From: Amycolatopsis bartoniae
GTDB lineage: Bacteria > Actinomycetota > Actinomycetes > Mycobacteriales > Pseudonocardiaceae
NCBI RefSeq assembly: GCF_014191255.1
Contig: NZ_JACHWH010000010.1
Span: 124,001-188,000 of the forward strand
Reading direction: 5' to 3'
Length of the DNA: 64,000 nucleotides
The notes beneath the pieces were generated by a model that worked only from the letters and a program-made list of their open reading frames with translations, did no database searches and was not told where the DNA came from. The translations under genes and the position numbers were made by a program. This document shows positions 57,199 through 64,000 of the stretch, piece after piece. How positions within the stretch are numbered: the first letter of the stretch is position 1; each line of letters starts with the position of its first letter.

Positions 57199-57245
57199 CA
57201 GAGCCGGTTGCGGTCGTTCCGGCCGGTCCGTAGGGTCGAGGGGAC

Positions 57246-57695
57246 TTGTGCGGCCGGAGAGCCCACCGTCTACAACGGACAGGAGCGGCCATCATCTCTT
57301 CCCGGGAGTTCCCCCATCCGTCGCCGGCGGGCGGCCGGGCCGCGTTGGCGGTCACGACGATCCGAGGGCCGGGCGGGATCACCCGGGTGCTGGCCGCGGG
57401 CGAGATCGACTGGGCCAGCGTCGGTTCGCTCGACCGGGCGCTCGAACACGAGCCCGCCTCCGACACCACCGCGCTGATCGTGGACCTCGCGCGCGTGTCG
57501 TTCTGCTCCTCGTGTGGCCTGCACCTGCTGACCAGCCTGCGCCAGCGCGCGAAGGCCGCCCCGGTCCCGCTGGAACTGGTGGTGGACACGGTGGTCGTGG
57601 GCCGGGTGCTGGAGGCTTCGGGGCTGTGGTCGCTGTTCTCGATCCACACCGACCACGACTCGGCGCTGGCCAAGCTGACCGCGAGTGGCCGCTGA
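57246..57695 (+). CDS. STAS-domain anti-sigma-factor-antagonist-like protein
   Basis: A STAS protein of 134-149 residues: VLAAGEIDWASVGSLDRAL, ALIVDLARVSFCSSCGLHLLTSL (the Ser phospho-site region reads FCSSCG) and a C-terminal helix. Such proteins release sigma factors from anti-sigma kinases when unphosphorylated. TTG 57246 is the only standard start giving the full domain; however AGGAG (57281-57285) stands 5 bases before ATC 57291, which may be a rare initiator (134 residues). Confidence 0.8.
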   Translation: MCGRRAHRLQRTGAAIISSREFPHPSPAGGRAALAVTTIRGPGGITRVLAAGEIDWASVGSLDRALEHEPASDTTALIVDLARVSFCSSCGLHLLTSLRQRAKAAPVPLELVVDTVVVGRVLEASGLWSLFSIHTDHDSALAKLTASGR

Positions 57696-57735
57696 CGAGT
57701 TGCGCGGCGCCGCCGCCCGCGTGAGGCTGGACCCG

Positions 57736-58947
57736 GTGGTGACAGGTTCGACGACACAGTCCCCGGCCCGCGCGGGCGCCCGCGGCTGGACAGCGGTGGT
57801 GCTCCTGGCGGCCGCGTTCGCGGTGGCGATGCTCGGCACGACGCTCCCGACCCCGCTGTACCCCGACTACCAGCGCCTCTTCGGCTTCGGCGAGCTGATG
57901 ACCACGGTCGTCTTCGCGACCTACGCCGTCGGGGTCGCCGCGGCGCTGCTGGCGTTCGGCCGGTGGTCCGACCAGCTCGGGCGGCGGCCGATGCTGCTGG
58001 CCGGGCTCGCGTTGTCGGCCGTGTCCGCGCTCGTGTTCACCTTCGCCGGCTCGACGGCGTGGCTGTTCCCCGGGCGCGTGCTCTCCGGCCTGTCCGCGGG
58101 GATCTTCACCGGCACCGCCACGGCGGCCGTGGTCGACGTCGCCCCGGCGCACGGGCGCGCCCGTGCGAGCCTCGTCGCGGCGGCGGCGAACATGGGCGGC
58201 CTCGGGCTCGGCCCGCTGCTGGCGGGCGTGCTCGCCGAGTACGCCCCGGACCGGCTTCGCCTGTGCTACCTCGTGGATCTCGGGCTGGTGGTGCTCGCCG
58301 TGGTCGCTGTCCTGCTCGTCGCCGAACCCGTCGAGCGGGCCCGGCACCCCCGGCTCGGGCCGCAGAAGATCGCCGTGCCCGCCGAGATGCGCGGCGCGTT
58401 CGTCCGTGCCGGGATCGCCGGGTTCGCGGGGTTCGCCGTGCTGGGCCTGTTCACCGCCGTGTCCCCGGCCTTCCTCGGCACCGTCCTGCACCACACCGAC
58501 CGCGCGCTCGTCGGGGTGGTGGTGCTCGCGTTGTTCGCCGCGTCCACGGCGGGCCAGGTGCTGTCCGCGCGGCTCGGCGAACGGCCCGCGATGGTCACCG
58601 GCTGCGCGGGGCTCATCGCGGGCATGGCGCTGATCGGCGTGAGCCTGCCGCTGGCGTCGTTGCCCGTGCTGCTCGCCGGTGCCGTCGTCGCGGGGCTGGG
58701 GCAGGGGATGGGGTTCCGCGCCGGGCTGACCGCGCTGACCGCCGCCGCGCCCGCCGGGCAGCGCGGCGAGCTCACCTCGTCCTACTTCCTCGTGCTGTAC
58801 GTCGGGATCACGCTGCCGGTGATCGGCGTCGGAGCCGCCACCACGGCGTTCGGGCTCGTGCGTTCGGGCGTGGTGTTCGCCGCCGGGGTCGCCGTGCTCG
58901 CCGCGGTCGCGCTCGTGCTGCTGCTACGGCGTACCGGCTCCCGCTGA
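57736..58947 (+). CDS. MFS transporter, 12-TM
   Basis: A 403-residue major facilitator with 12 hydrophobic helices and motif A loop GRWSDQLGRRPMLLAG, then PGRVLSGLSAGIFTGTATAAVVD. Drug-efflux-like; substrate unknown. Start ambiguous between GTG 57685, 57736 and 57739; 57736 is chosen for the GAGG upstream. The 3' end overlaps the convergent AI-2E transporter gene by 24 bases. Confidence 0.88.
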   Translation: MVTGSTTQSPARAGARGWTAVVLLAAAFAVAMLGTTLPTPLYPDYQRLFGFGELMTTVVFATYAVGVAAALLAFGRWSDQLGRRPMLLAGLALSAVSALVFTFAGSTAWLFPGRVLSGLSAGIFTGTATAAVVDVAPAHGRARASLVAAAANMGGLGLGPLLAGVLAEYAPDRLRLCYLVDLGLVVLAVVAVLLVAEPVERARHPRLGPQKIAVPAEMRGAFVRAGIAGFAGFAVLGLFTAVSPAFLGTVLHHTDRALVGVVVLALFAASTAGQVLSARLGERPAMVTGCAGLIAGMALIGVSLPLASLPVLLAGAVVAGLGQGMGFRAGLTALTAAAPAGQRGELTSSYFLVLYVGITLPVIGVGAATTAFGLVRSGVVFAAGVAVLAAVALVLLLRRTGSR

Positions 58948-60156
58948 GTCCTCTTCCTCCTCGGCTTCCCTGGCGGCGGCCTCCTTGGCCTCGGCCGCGG
59001 CCTGCTGGTCCGGCAGGGGCCGCGCGTTGCGGGGCCGCAGCGCGTTGACGTCGTGCGGGTCCAGCTCGTTCGGGTCGCGCAGCAGCGAGCCGATGGCGGA
59101 CTTGAGCACCGCGAGGATCGGCACCGCGAGCAGCGCGCCGGTGATCCCGGAGACCTCGACGCCCACGGCGATCGCGAGCACCACGGCGAGCGGGTGCAGC
59201 CGCACCGCGCGCCCGAGCAGGAACGGCTGCAGCACGTGGCTTTCCAGCTGCATCACGCCGATCAGGATCGCCAGCACGATGAGCGCGGCGACGAACCCCT
59301 TGGCCACCAGCGCGATCAGCACCGCCACCGCGCCGCTGGCGACGGCGCCGATGATCGGGACGAACGCGCCGATGAAGATCAGCGCGGCCAGCGGCACCGC
59401 GAGCGGCACGCCGACGATCCAGATCCCGACGCCGATGCAGATCGCGTCCACGCACGCTACCGCCACGGTGGCGCGCACGTAGCTCACCAGCGAGGCGAAC
59501 CCGCGCCGCCCGGCGACGTCCGCCTGGTCGCGCACCTCGTGCGGCACGATGCGCAGCAGGAACGACCACACCTGCGGCCCGCTGTAGAGGAAGAAGATCA
59601 GCGTGAACAGCGCCAGCAGCGCCTGGGTCAGGATGGTGCCGATTGTGGTGGCCGTGCTCAGCGCACGGCTGGCCAGCTCGGCGGAGTTGCCGTTGATCGC
59701 GCCGATCGTCTTGTTCAGCATCTGCTGCAGCTGGTCGTGCGACAGGTGCAGCGGGCCGCGCTGCAGCCAGTCGTTGATGCGCGCGAGGCTCGCCGAGATC
59801 TGCTCCTGCAGCTGCGGCAGGCTCGCGGTGAGCGTGGTGATCACCAGCGTCAGCACCCCGCCGACGACGATGAGCCCGACGACGATCGCGATCAGCGTGG
59901 CGAGGCCGCGCGGCACGTGCCAGCGCACCAGGCGGCCCACGAGCGGCGCGAACAACGCCGAGACCAGCAGGGCGATGCCGACCGGGATGGCCACCGCGGA
60001 CAGGTAGCCGAGGATGTAGAAGATCACCCCGATCGCGGCGATGATCAGCAGGAAGCGCCAGCTCAGCGCGGCGGCTACGCGCATGCGCCACGGCACCGAC
60101 CGCGCGGCGTCACTCCGCACGGTCGTCCGCCGTGCCTGGCCGTCCCCGACCGTCAT
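58924..60156 (-). CDS. AI-2E-family (TqsA/PerM-like) transporter
   Basis: A 410-residue membrane protein with about 8 helices, a long central loop (LQEQISASLARINDWLQR) and the family motifs LIFIGAFVPIIGAVASG and LGRAVRLHPLAVVLAIAVG. Members export autoinducer-2 or act in Na+/H+ exchange; function in this host is unknown. The C-terminus is a charged tail rich in Glu/Ala (EAKEAAAREAEEEE). ATG start. Confidence 0.92.
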   Translation of the reverse strand: MTVGDGQARRTTVRSDAARSVPWRMRVAAALSWRFLLIIAAIGVIFYILGYLSAVAIPVGIALLVSALFAPLVGRLVRWHVPRGLATLIAIVVGLIVVGGVLTLVITTLTASLPQLQEQISASLARINDWLQRGPLHLSHDQLQQMLNKTIGAINGNSAELASRALSTATTIGTILTQALLALFTLIFFLYSGPQVWSFLLRIVPHEVRDQADVAGRRGFASLVSYVRATVAVACVDAICIGVGIWIVGVPLAVPLAALIFIGAFVPIIGAVASGAVAVLIALVAKGFVAALIVLAILIGVMQLESHVLQPFLLGRAVRLHPLAVVLAIAVGVEVSGITGALLAVPILAVLKSAIGSLLRDPNELDPHDVNALRPRNARPLPDQQAAAEAKEAAAREAEEEEDSAGAGTP

Positions 60157-60280
60157 CGTCCACCTCCGTTTGTGCCCCCGAGCGGGTGACCTCTTTCTAC
60201 CCGCTTCACTCTGCCTCTACTCGGCGTCACAGGCAGGCAGGAACACGGCGGAGCGTACCGGTCGGAGTACCTTCACCCGC

Positions 60281-60784
60281 ATGGATCACTCCGAGGAGCG
60301 GGGAGAGCACCTGCACGACCTGGTCGCCGCCCTGGACTACTCGATGTTCGTCGTGACCACCGCCGCCGGCGATCAGCGGGCCGGGTGCCTGGTGGGGTTC
60401 GCGGCCCAGTGCAGCATCTCGCCGTTCCGGTTCATGGTGTGGCTGTCGAAGAAGAACCACACCTACGAGGTCGCCCGCGGCGCCACCACCCTCGCCGTGC
60501 ACACGCTGTCACGGCGGGAGCGCGAACTGGCCCGGCTGTTCGGCTCGCACACCGGGTGGGAGGAGGACAAGTTCCCGCGCTGCTCGTGGCGGCCCGGACC
60601 GGACGGGGTGCCGCTGCTGGACGACTGCCCCGGGCTGTTCACCGGCGAGATCCTGGACCGGCACGACACGGGCGACCACGTGGGCTTCCTCCTGCGGCCC
60701 ACCTCCGCCGTCGTGCGCTCGGCCGCCCGGCCACCGCTCACCTTCCAGGACGTGCGGGACTTCGAGCCCGGCAACGCCGCCTGA
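60281..60784 (+). CDS. flavin reductase-like FMN-binding protein
   Basis: A 167-residue split-barrel flavoprotein: ALDYSMFVVTTAAGDQRAGCLVGFAAQCSISPFRF (FMN-binding), VWLSKKNHTYEVA and TLAVHTLSRRERELARLFG. It probably reduces FMN with NAD(P)H or is a related flavoenzyme. ATG 60281. A 124-bp gap separates it from the divergent AI-2E gene. Confidence 0.88.
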   Translation: MDHSEERGEHLHDLVAALDYSMFVVTTAAGDQRAGCLVGFAAQCSISPFRFMVWLSKKNHTYEVARGATTLAVHTLSRRERELARLFGSHTGWEEDKFPRCSWRPGPDGVPLLDDCPGLFTGEILDRHDTGDHVGFLLRPTSAVVRSAARPPLTFQDVRDFEPGNAA

Positions 60785-60868
60785 CCGGTTTCGGGCCCCG
60801 ACCACCCGGGTAGGCGACGGGAAGTCCGGCCCGCGCCGGAGGCCGGCTCACAGGAGGTGAGGCTGGAG

Positions 60869-61285
60869 ATGACCAAGGCACGCGACATCATGACCCGCGA
60901 CCCGAAGTGCGTGCGGTCGAGCGACACGGTGCTCGACGCCGCGCGGCTGATGGCGGACCTCGGGGTCGGCGCGCTGCCGATCTGCGGGGAGGACGACCGG
61001 CTCAAGGGCATGCTCACCGACCGCGACATCGTGGTGAAGGTTCTCGCCGAGGGCAAGGACCCGCGCGCGCTGCGCGCCGGGGAGCTGGCCCAGGGCGAGG
61101 TGGTGACGATCGGCGCCGACGACGAGGCGCCGGAGGTCTTCCGGACCATGGCGCAGCACCAGGTGCGGCGGCTGCCCGTGATCGACGGCCACGACCTCGT
61201 CGGCATCGTCGCGCAGGCCGACGTGGCCCGCGCGCTGGACGACCCGCAGGTCGGCGACCTGCTCGAAGCGCTGTCCCAGGGCTGA
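60869..61285 (+). CDS. CBS-domain-pair protein
   Basis: A 138-residue protein consisting of two CBS domains (about 5-60 and 72-130): ARDIMTRDPKCV, GALPICGEDDRLKGMLTDRDIV, and RRLPVIDGHDLVGIVAQADVA. Such stand-alone pairs bind adenine nucleotides and are common in the mycobacterial DosR regulon. ATG 60869 is chosen over GTG 60857, which touches the AGGAGG site. Confidence 0.9.
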   Translation: MTKARDIMTRDPKCVRSSDTVLDAARLMADLGVGALPICGEDDRLKGMLTDRDIVVKVLAEGKDPRALRAGELAQGEVVTIGADDEAPEVFRTMAQHQVRRLPVIDGHDLVGIVAQADVARALDDPQVGDLLEALSQG

Positions 61286-61286
61286 G

Positions 61287-61823
61287 TCAGGGAAGGACGC
61301 GGCTCGTCACGTACGCGGCGAGCGCGCCCCACACCGCGCCGGCGAGGACGTCGGACGGCCAGTGCACCCGGGTCCGCACGCGGGAGTAGGCGACCGCCAG
61401 CGCCACCGGCGCGGCGAGGACCGCGAGCGGAGGGGCCTGCAACGCGGCCGCGGTGGTGAAGGCCGCGGCCGCGCTCGCGTGGGCGGACGGCAGCGCGGGA
61501 GAGGTTGGGGACTCCGGCAGGGCGCGGCGGGCGGGGGAGTTCGCGGCCGGGGGACGGCGGCGCAGCGCGACCCGGCCGAGCAGGTGCGCGGACGGCGTGG
61601 CGAGGGCGAGCGCCGCGGCGGCGTGCAGTCCGGCCCGCCGGGACCGGCCGGGCACGACGGTCAGTGCGGCCGCGGCGGCCCACCACAGCAGACCGCCGCG
61701 GGTGGCGAGGCTCAGTCGCACCAGCCAGCGCGCCGGGGCCCGGTCTGGGAGCGTTTCCGAGACCCAGCCGTGTTCGAGCCGGTTCAACCGGTGCAGGGGG
61801 CGCTTCAGCCATTTCCGTGCCAC
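61287..61823 (-). CDS. PAP2-family membrane phosphatase
   Basis: A 178-residue membrane protein with the phosphatidic-acid-phosphatase triad region: RRRPPAANSP, PSAHASAAAAF (PSxH variant) and SRVRTRVHWPSDVLAGA. It would dephosphorylate a lipid phosphate at the membrane. GTG 61823. Its stop and that of the convergent CBS gene are one base apart (TGAGTCA). Confidence 0.88.
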   Translation of the reverse strand: MARKWLKRPLHRLNRLEHGWVSETLPDRAPARWLVRLSLATRGGLLWWAAAAALTVVPGRSRRAGLHAAAALALATPSAHLLGRVALRRRPPAANSPARRALPESPTSPALPSAHASAAAAFTTAAALQAPPLAVLAAPVALAVAYSRVRTRVHWPSDVLAGAVWGALAAYVTSRVLP

Positions 61824-61899
61824 GCCCCGAGCTACCCCGGTCCGGGCGGCGGAAACCCTTCCGGCGCATGGACTTCGGTGCGCTGGGTACTGCCCGGGC

Positions 61900-62433
61900 A
61901 TGCTCGACTGGTCGCAGATCCTCGAACCGAACACGCACCCGCTGGAGATCCTCGTCCGGGGCAGCAGCATGTACCTGGGGCTGTTCGTGTTGCTGCGGGT
62001 GATCCTGAAGCGCGAGAGCGGGACGACCGGGGTCACCGACCTGCTCGTGGTGGTGCTGATCGCCGACGCCGCGCAGAACGGGATGGCGGGGCAGTACCAG
62101 TCCATTTCGGACGGGCTGCTGCTGGTGGCGGTGATCATCGGCTGGTCGTTCCTGCTGAACTGGGTCGCGGTGCACTGGCGGTGGGCGGAGCGGCTCGTGC
62201 GCCCTCGCCCGCTACCGCTCGTGCGGGACGGCGTGCTGTTGCGGCGCAACATGCGGCACGAGCTGATCACCGAGGCCGAGCTGCGCGCGCAGCTGCGGGA
62301 GCAGGGGATCGCGCACCTGGAGGACGTGCACGAGGTCCGCATGGAGGCGGACGGGCAGTTCAGCGTGATCCCGTGCGAGCAGGCGAAGGACCAGCACCGG
62401 CCCAGGAATCCGCGGAGCAAGCAGAGGGTGTGA
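61900..62433 (+). CDS. DUF421 (YetF-like) membrane protein
   Basis: A 177-residue protein with three N-terminal helices and a cytoplasmic domain VLLRRNMRHELITEAELRAQLREQGIAHLEDVHEVRMEADGQFSVI, the YetF/DUF421 pattern. Function unknown, possibly sporulation or membrane stress in relatives. ATG 61900. Confidence 0.9.
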   Translation: MLDWSQILEPNTHPLEILVRGSSMYLGLFVLLRVILKRESGTTGVTDLLVVVLIADAAQNGMAGQYQSISDGLLLVAVIIGWSFLLNWVAVHWRWAERLVRPRPLPLVRDGVLLRRNMRHELITEAELRAQLREQGIAHLEDVHEVRMEADGQFSVIPCEQAKDQHRPRNPRSKQRV

Positions 62434-62467
62434 GGCGGGACCGGTCCACAGTGGAGCGCAGGGCTCG

Positions 62468-63448
62468 TTACCGGCGGGCCAGCCAGGTCACCAGGCCCGC
62501 CAGTGCGCCGGTGCCGAGGACGCCCAGCAGGCCGTGGTGTTGGGAGGCCCAGACCTGCGGGCTGCGGGCCGCGGCGCGGTCGTCGAACTCGCCGTGCGCG
62601 CCGAAGTCGGTGTCGTCGTCGGCGGGGGACCACAGGTTCGCCGGTTGTCGCGGGTCGCGGGGCTGGTCCGTCTGCTGCGACTCGAAGCCCGTGCGCGCGA
62701 GGTAGCGGTCGAGCAGGCCGGGGATCACCTTGTCCCCCAGCAGGGTGCCGACGGTGCTCGCCCCGACCCAGTACTCGCGGCGCTGCGGGTGGTCGGCCGC
62801 GTACACGATCGCGTCGGCGGCGACCTCGGGCTGGTAGATCGGCGGCACCGGCTGCGCCTGCTTCGGCAGCCGTGAAAGCACCCAGCCGAACTGCGGGGTG
62901 TTGACCGCGGGCAGCTGCACCATCGTGACGTGCACCCCGGCCTTGTCGTGCAGCAGTTCCGCGCGCAGCGCCTCGTGCATTCCCTGGATGGCGTGCTTCG
63001 CGCCGCTGTACGCGGTCTGCAGCGGGATGCCGCGGTAGGCCATCGCCGAGCCGACGTGCACGATCGCGCCCCGCCGGCGCGGCAGCATCCGGTCGAGGGC
63101 GGCGCGGGTGCCGTGCATGTAGCCGAGGTAGGTGACCTCCGTGACGCGCTTGTACTCCTCGGGCTCGATGTCGGTGAACCGCGCGAAGACGGAGGTGAAC
63201 GCGACGTTGACCCACACGTCGATCGGCCCGAGCTCCTCCTCGACCCGCCCGGCGGCGGCGTCCACGGCGGCGAAGTCGGCGGTGTCGACGGGCAGCGCCA
63301 GTGCGTCGATCTCCTTCGCCACCGCCCGCAGGCCTTCCTCGCCCCGGGCCAGCACCGCGACCCGGTCCCCGCGGGCGGCGAACGCCCGTGCCGTCGCCCG
63401 CCCGACGCCCCCGGTGGCTCCCGTCACCACGACCACGCGACCGCTCAT
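62468..63448 (-). CDS. SDR-family oxidoreductase with C-terminal membrane segment
   Basis: A 326-residue SDR: TGATGGVGRATARAF, VNVAF, Ser in HVGSAMAYRG, catalytic YSGAKHA. The C-terminal 100 residues exceed the SDR core, with an acidic linker and a final helix (GVLGTGALAGLVTWLARR) that may anchor it to the membrane. Relatives are common and uncharacterised. ATG 63448. Confidence 0.9.
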   Translation of the reverse strand: MSGRVVVVTGATGGVGRATARAFAARGDRVAVLARGEEGLRAVAKEIDALALPVDTADFAAVDAAAGRVEEELGPIDVWVNVAFTSVFARFTDIEPEEYKRVTEVTYLGYMHGTRAALDRMLPRRRGAIVHVGSAMAYRGIPLQTAYSGAKHAIQGMHEALRAELLHDKAGVHVTMVQLPAVNTPQFGWVLSRLPKQAQPVPPIYQPEVAADAIVYAADHPQRREYWVGASTVGTLLGDKVIPGLLDRYLARTGFESQQTDQPRDPRQPANLWSPADDDTDFGAHGEFDDRAAARSPQVWASQHHGLLGVLGTGALAGLVTWLARR

Positions 63449-64000
63449 CCGTCCTCCCGTCCCACTGCCGGAACCCCGCTGTCCGTGCGGCGGTTACCCG
63501 GTCCCGGCGGCGCCAATCAGGGGAGGAGAGGATGCAACGACCCTGAGACGGTTTGGGCGGTCGCACGGGGGACGGCGCGGCGGCCGGTCACGCGACAGCC
63601 TGTGGGGTGGCTGCTGGGCTGGGCCGCCTCCGGCGACGTAGGCCGAGAGCTGAACAGAGCCGAGCCGGAGAAGCTGCAACAGCTCTACGAAGCCCTCGAC
63701 CTGGAGATGGTCTACCAACATGAAGAACGGGCGGTGGATGTCTCCAGCCGTCCCGCCCGTAGGGTTTGTGCCGGTGTCCGAGGGGGAGTTGCACACTAAC
63801 CACACGGTTTAACCTGCGACATTGATGCGACAGGCCCCAACGGCACGCACCACTGCGCCCCGCCCTGCCTGGCAACCATGTAGGGATGCCGCAGGCTCAA
63901 CCGGCGTGAGGTGCACTCGTATGCGCCAACCAGACGCTCGGGCGACTCGGCGACGTTCGCGCGCGACTCGTTGCAGGCAGACATCGTCAACTTCCCGTGT
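63449..64000. other. right-end region with little coding potential
   Basis: About 550 bases without a confident intact gene. The right half is less GC-biased than the rest of the window. It contains the recombinase-like fragment described separately and a 62-residue minus-strand frame (63984-63796, MSACNESRANVAESPERLVG) that I do not recognise and consider unsupported. Confidence 0.5.
63590..63799 (+). pseudogene. fragment resembling the C-terminus of a serine recombinase
   Basis: The frame ending at TAA 63797-63799 contains KLQQLYEALDLEMVYQHEER and a following AVDVSSRPARRVCAGVRGG, matching the C-terminal tail of large serine recombinases (LYEKL.LEIVYDHE...RP...VRGG). No catalytic resolvase domain lies upstream in this frame, so it is a truncated remnant. 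Confidence 0.5.

Noticed and set aside
63796..63984. A 62-residue minus-strand frame at the right end
   Set aside because: No ribosome-binding site and no family recognised; it overlaps the recombinase remnant. Not supported as a gene.

Overview
The window is one continuous stretch of very GC-rich chromosome (roughly 70-73 % by eye), with many GTG and TTG starts, 4-nt ATGA/GTGA gene overlaps, and families typical of Actinobacteria (DUF6292, DUF5313, ANTAR and GAF proteins, a DosS-like kinase, Methyltransf_19). This fits a soil actinomycete of the Pseudonocardiales, most likely Amycolatopsis or a close relative. The genus is inference; no rRNA or tRNA gene is present. About 66 protein genes are supported.

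Layout. (1) 1-7.0 kb: acyl-CoA operon of an AtuA-like protein (cut by the left edge), two acyl-CoA dehydrogenases, a biotin-dependent acyl-CoA carboxylase (CT and BC-BCCP) and a TetR regulator read from a CTG start. The set resembles branched-chain or acyclic-terpenoid acyl-CoA breakdown. (2) 7.1-12.4 kb: two small unknowns, a cytosine-deaminase-like enzyme, an epoxide hydrolase, two TetR regulators and two SDRs. (3) 12.4-18.3 kb: fatty-acyl island: a FadE-type pair, an ACAD10/11-like dehydrogenase next to an APH-type kinase, a MaoC hydratase and a FabG. Kinase and dehydrogenase are fused in animal ACAD10/ACAD11, which suggests hydroxyacyl-CoA phosphorylation and elimination. Palindromic operators tie regions 2 and 3 together. 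(4) 18.3-23.2 kb: housekeeping and accessory genes, including an OhrR-like regulator and an alpha/beta hydrolase that has lost its nucleophile region.

(5) 23.3-27.9 kb: dormancy-type signalling: tandem universal stress protein, DosS/DevS-like two-GAF kinase, GAF-ANTAR protein, PNPOx-like protein, DUF6292. No response regulator gene is in the window. (6) 28-39.4 kb: transporters (two MFS, a small ABC exporter, SulP), two aldo/keto reductases, Hsp20, threonine synthase, MarR and MerR regulators; several promoters carry clear dyads, and a 96-bp block flanked by direct repeats separates the two ABC genes. (7) 39.5-43.1 kb: a secreted penicillin-acylase-family enzyme and small proteins.

(8) 43.1-52.6 kb: the most distinctive region, a selenium island. 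selD is divergent from selA-selB, followed by a three-subunit formate dehydrogenase whose catalytic subunit is interrupted by an in-frame UGA at codon 190. Directly downstream is a hairpin with a GGTCT loop 18 nt after the UGA, the same geometry as the E. coli fdhF SECIS. The two apparent ORFs are one selenoprotein of 1088 residues. (9) 52.6-63.4 kb: Methyltransf_19, nucleoside hydrolase, CapA lipoprotein, a STAS-ANTAR-GAF protein, a STAS protein, MFS and AI-2E-family transporters, flavin reductase, CBS protein, PAP2 phosphatase, DUF421 and an SDR. (10) 63.4-64 kb: mostly non-coding, with a remnant resembling a serine-recombinase C-terminus.

Across the window two A/T-containing words recur far more than base composition predicts: TCCNNNGTGGA (mostly in frame as Ser-X-Val-Asp/Glu) and GGAAAGCGCT.
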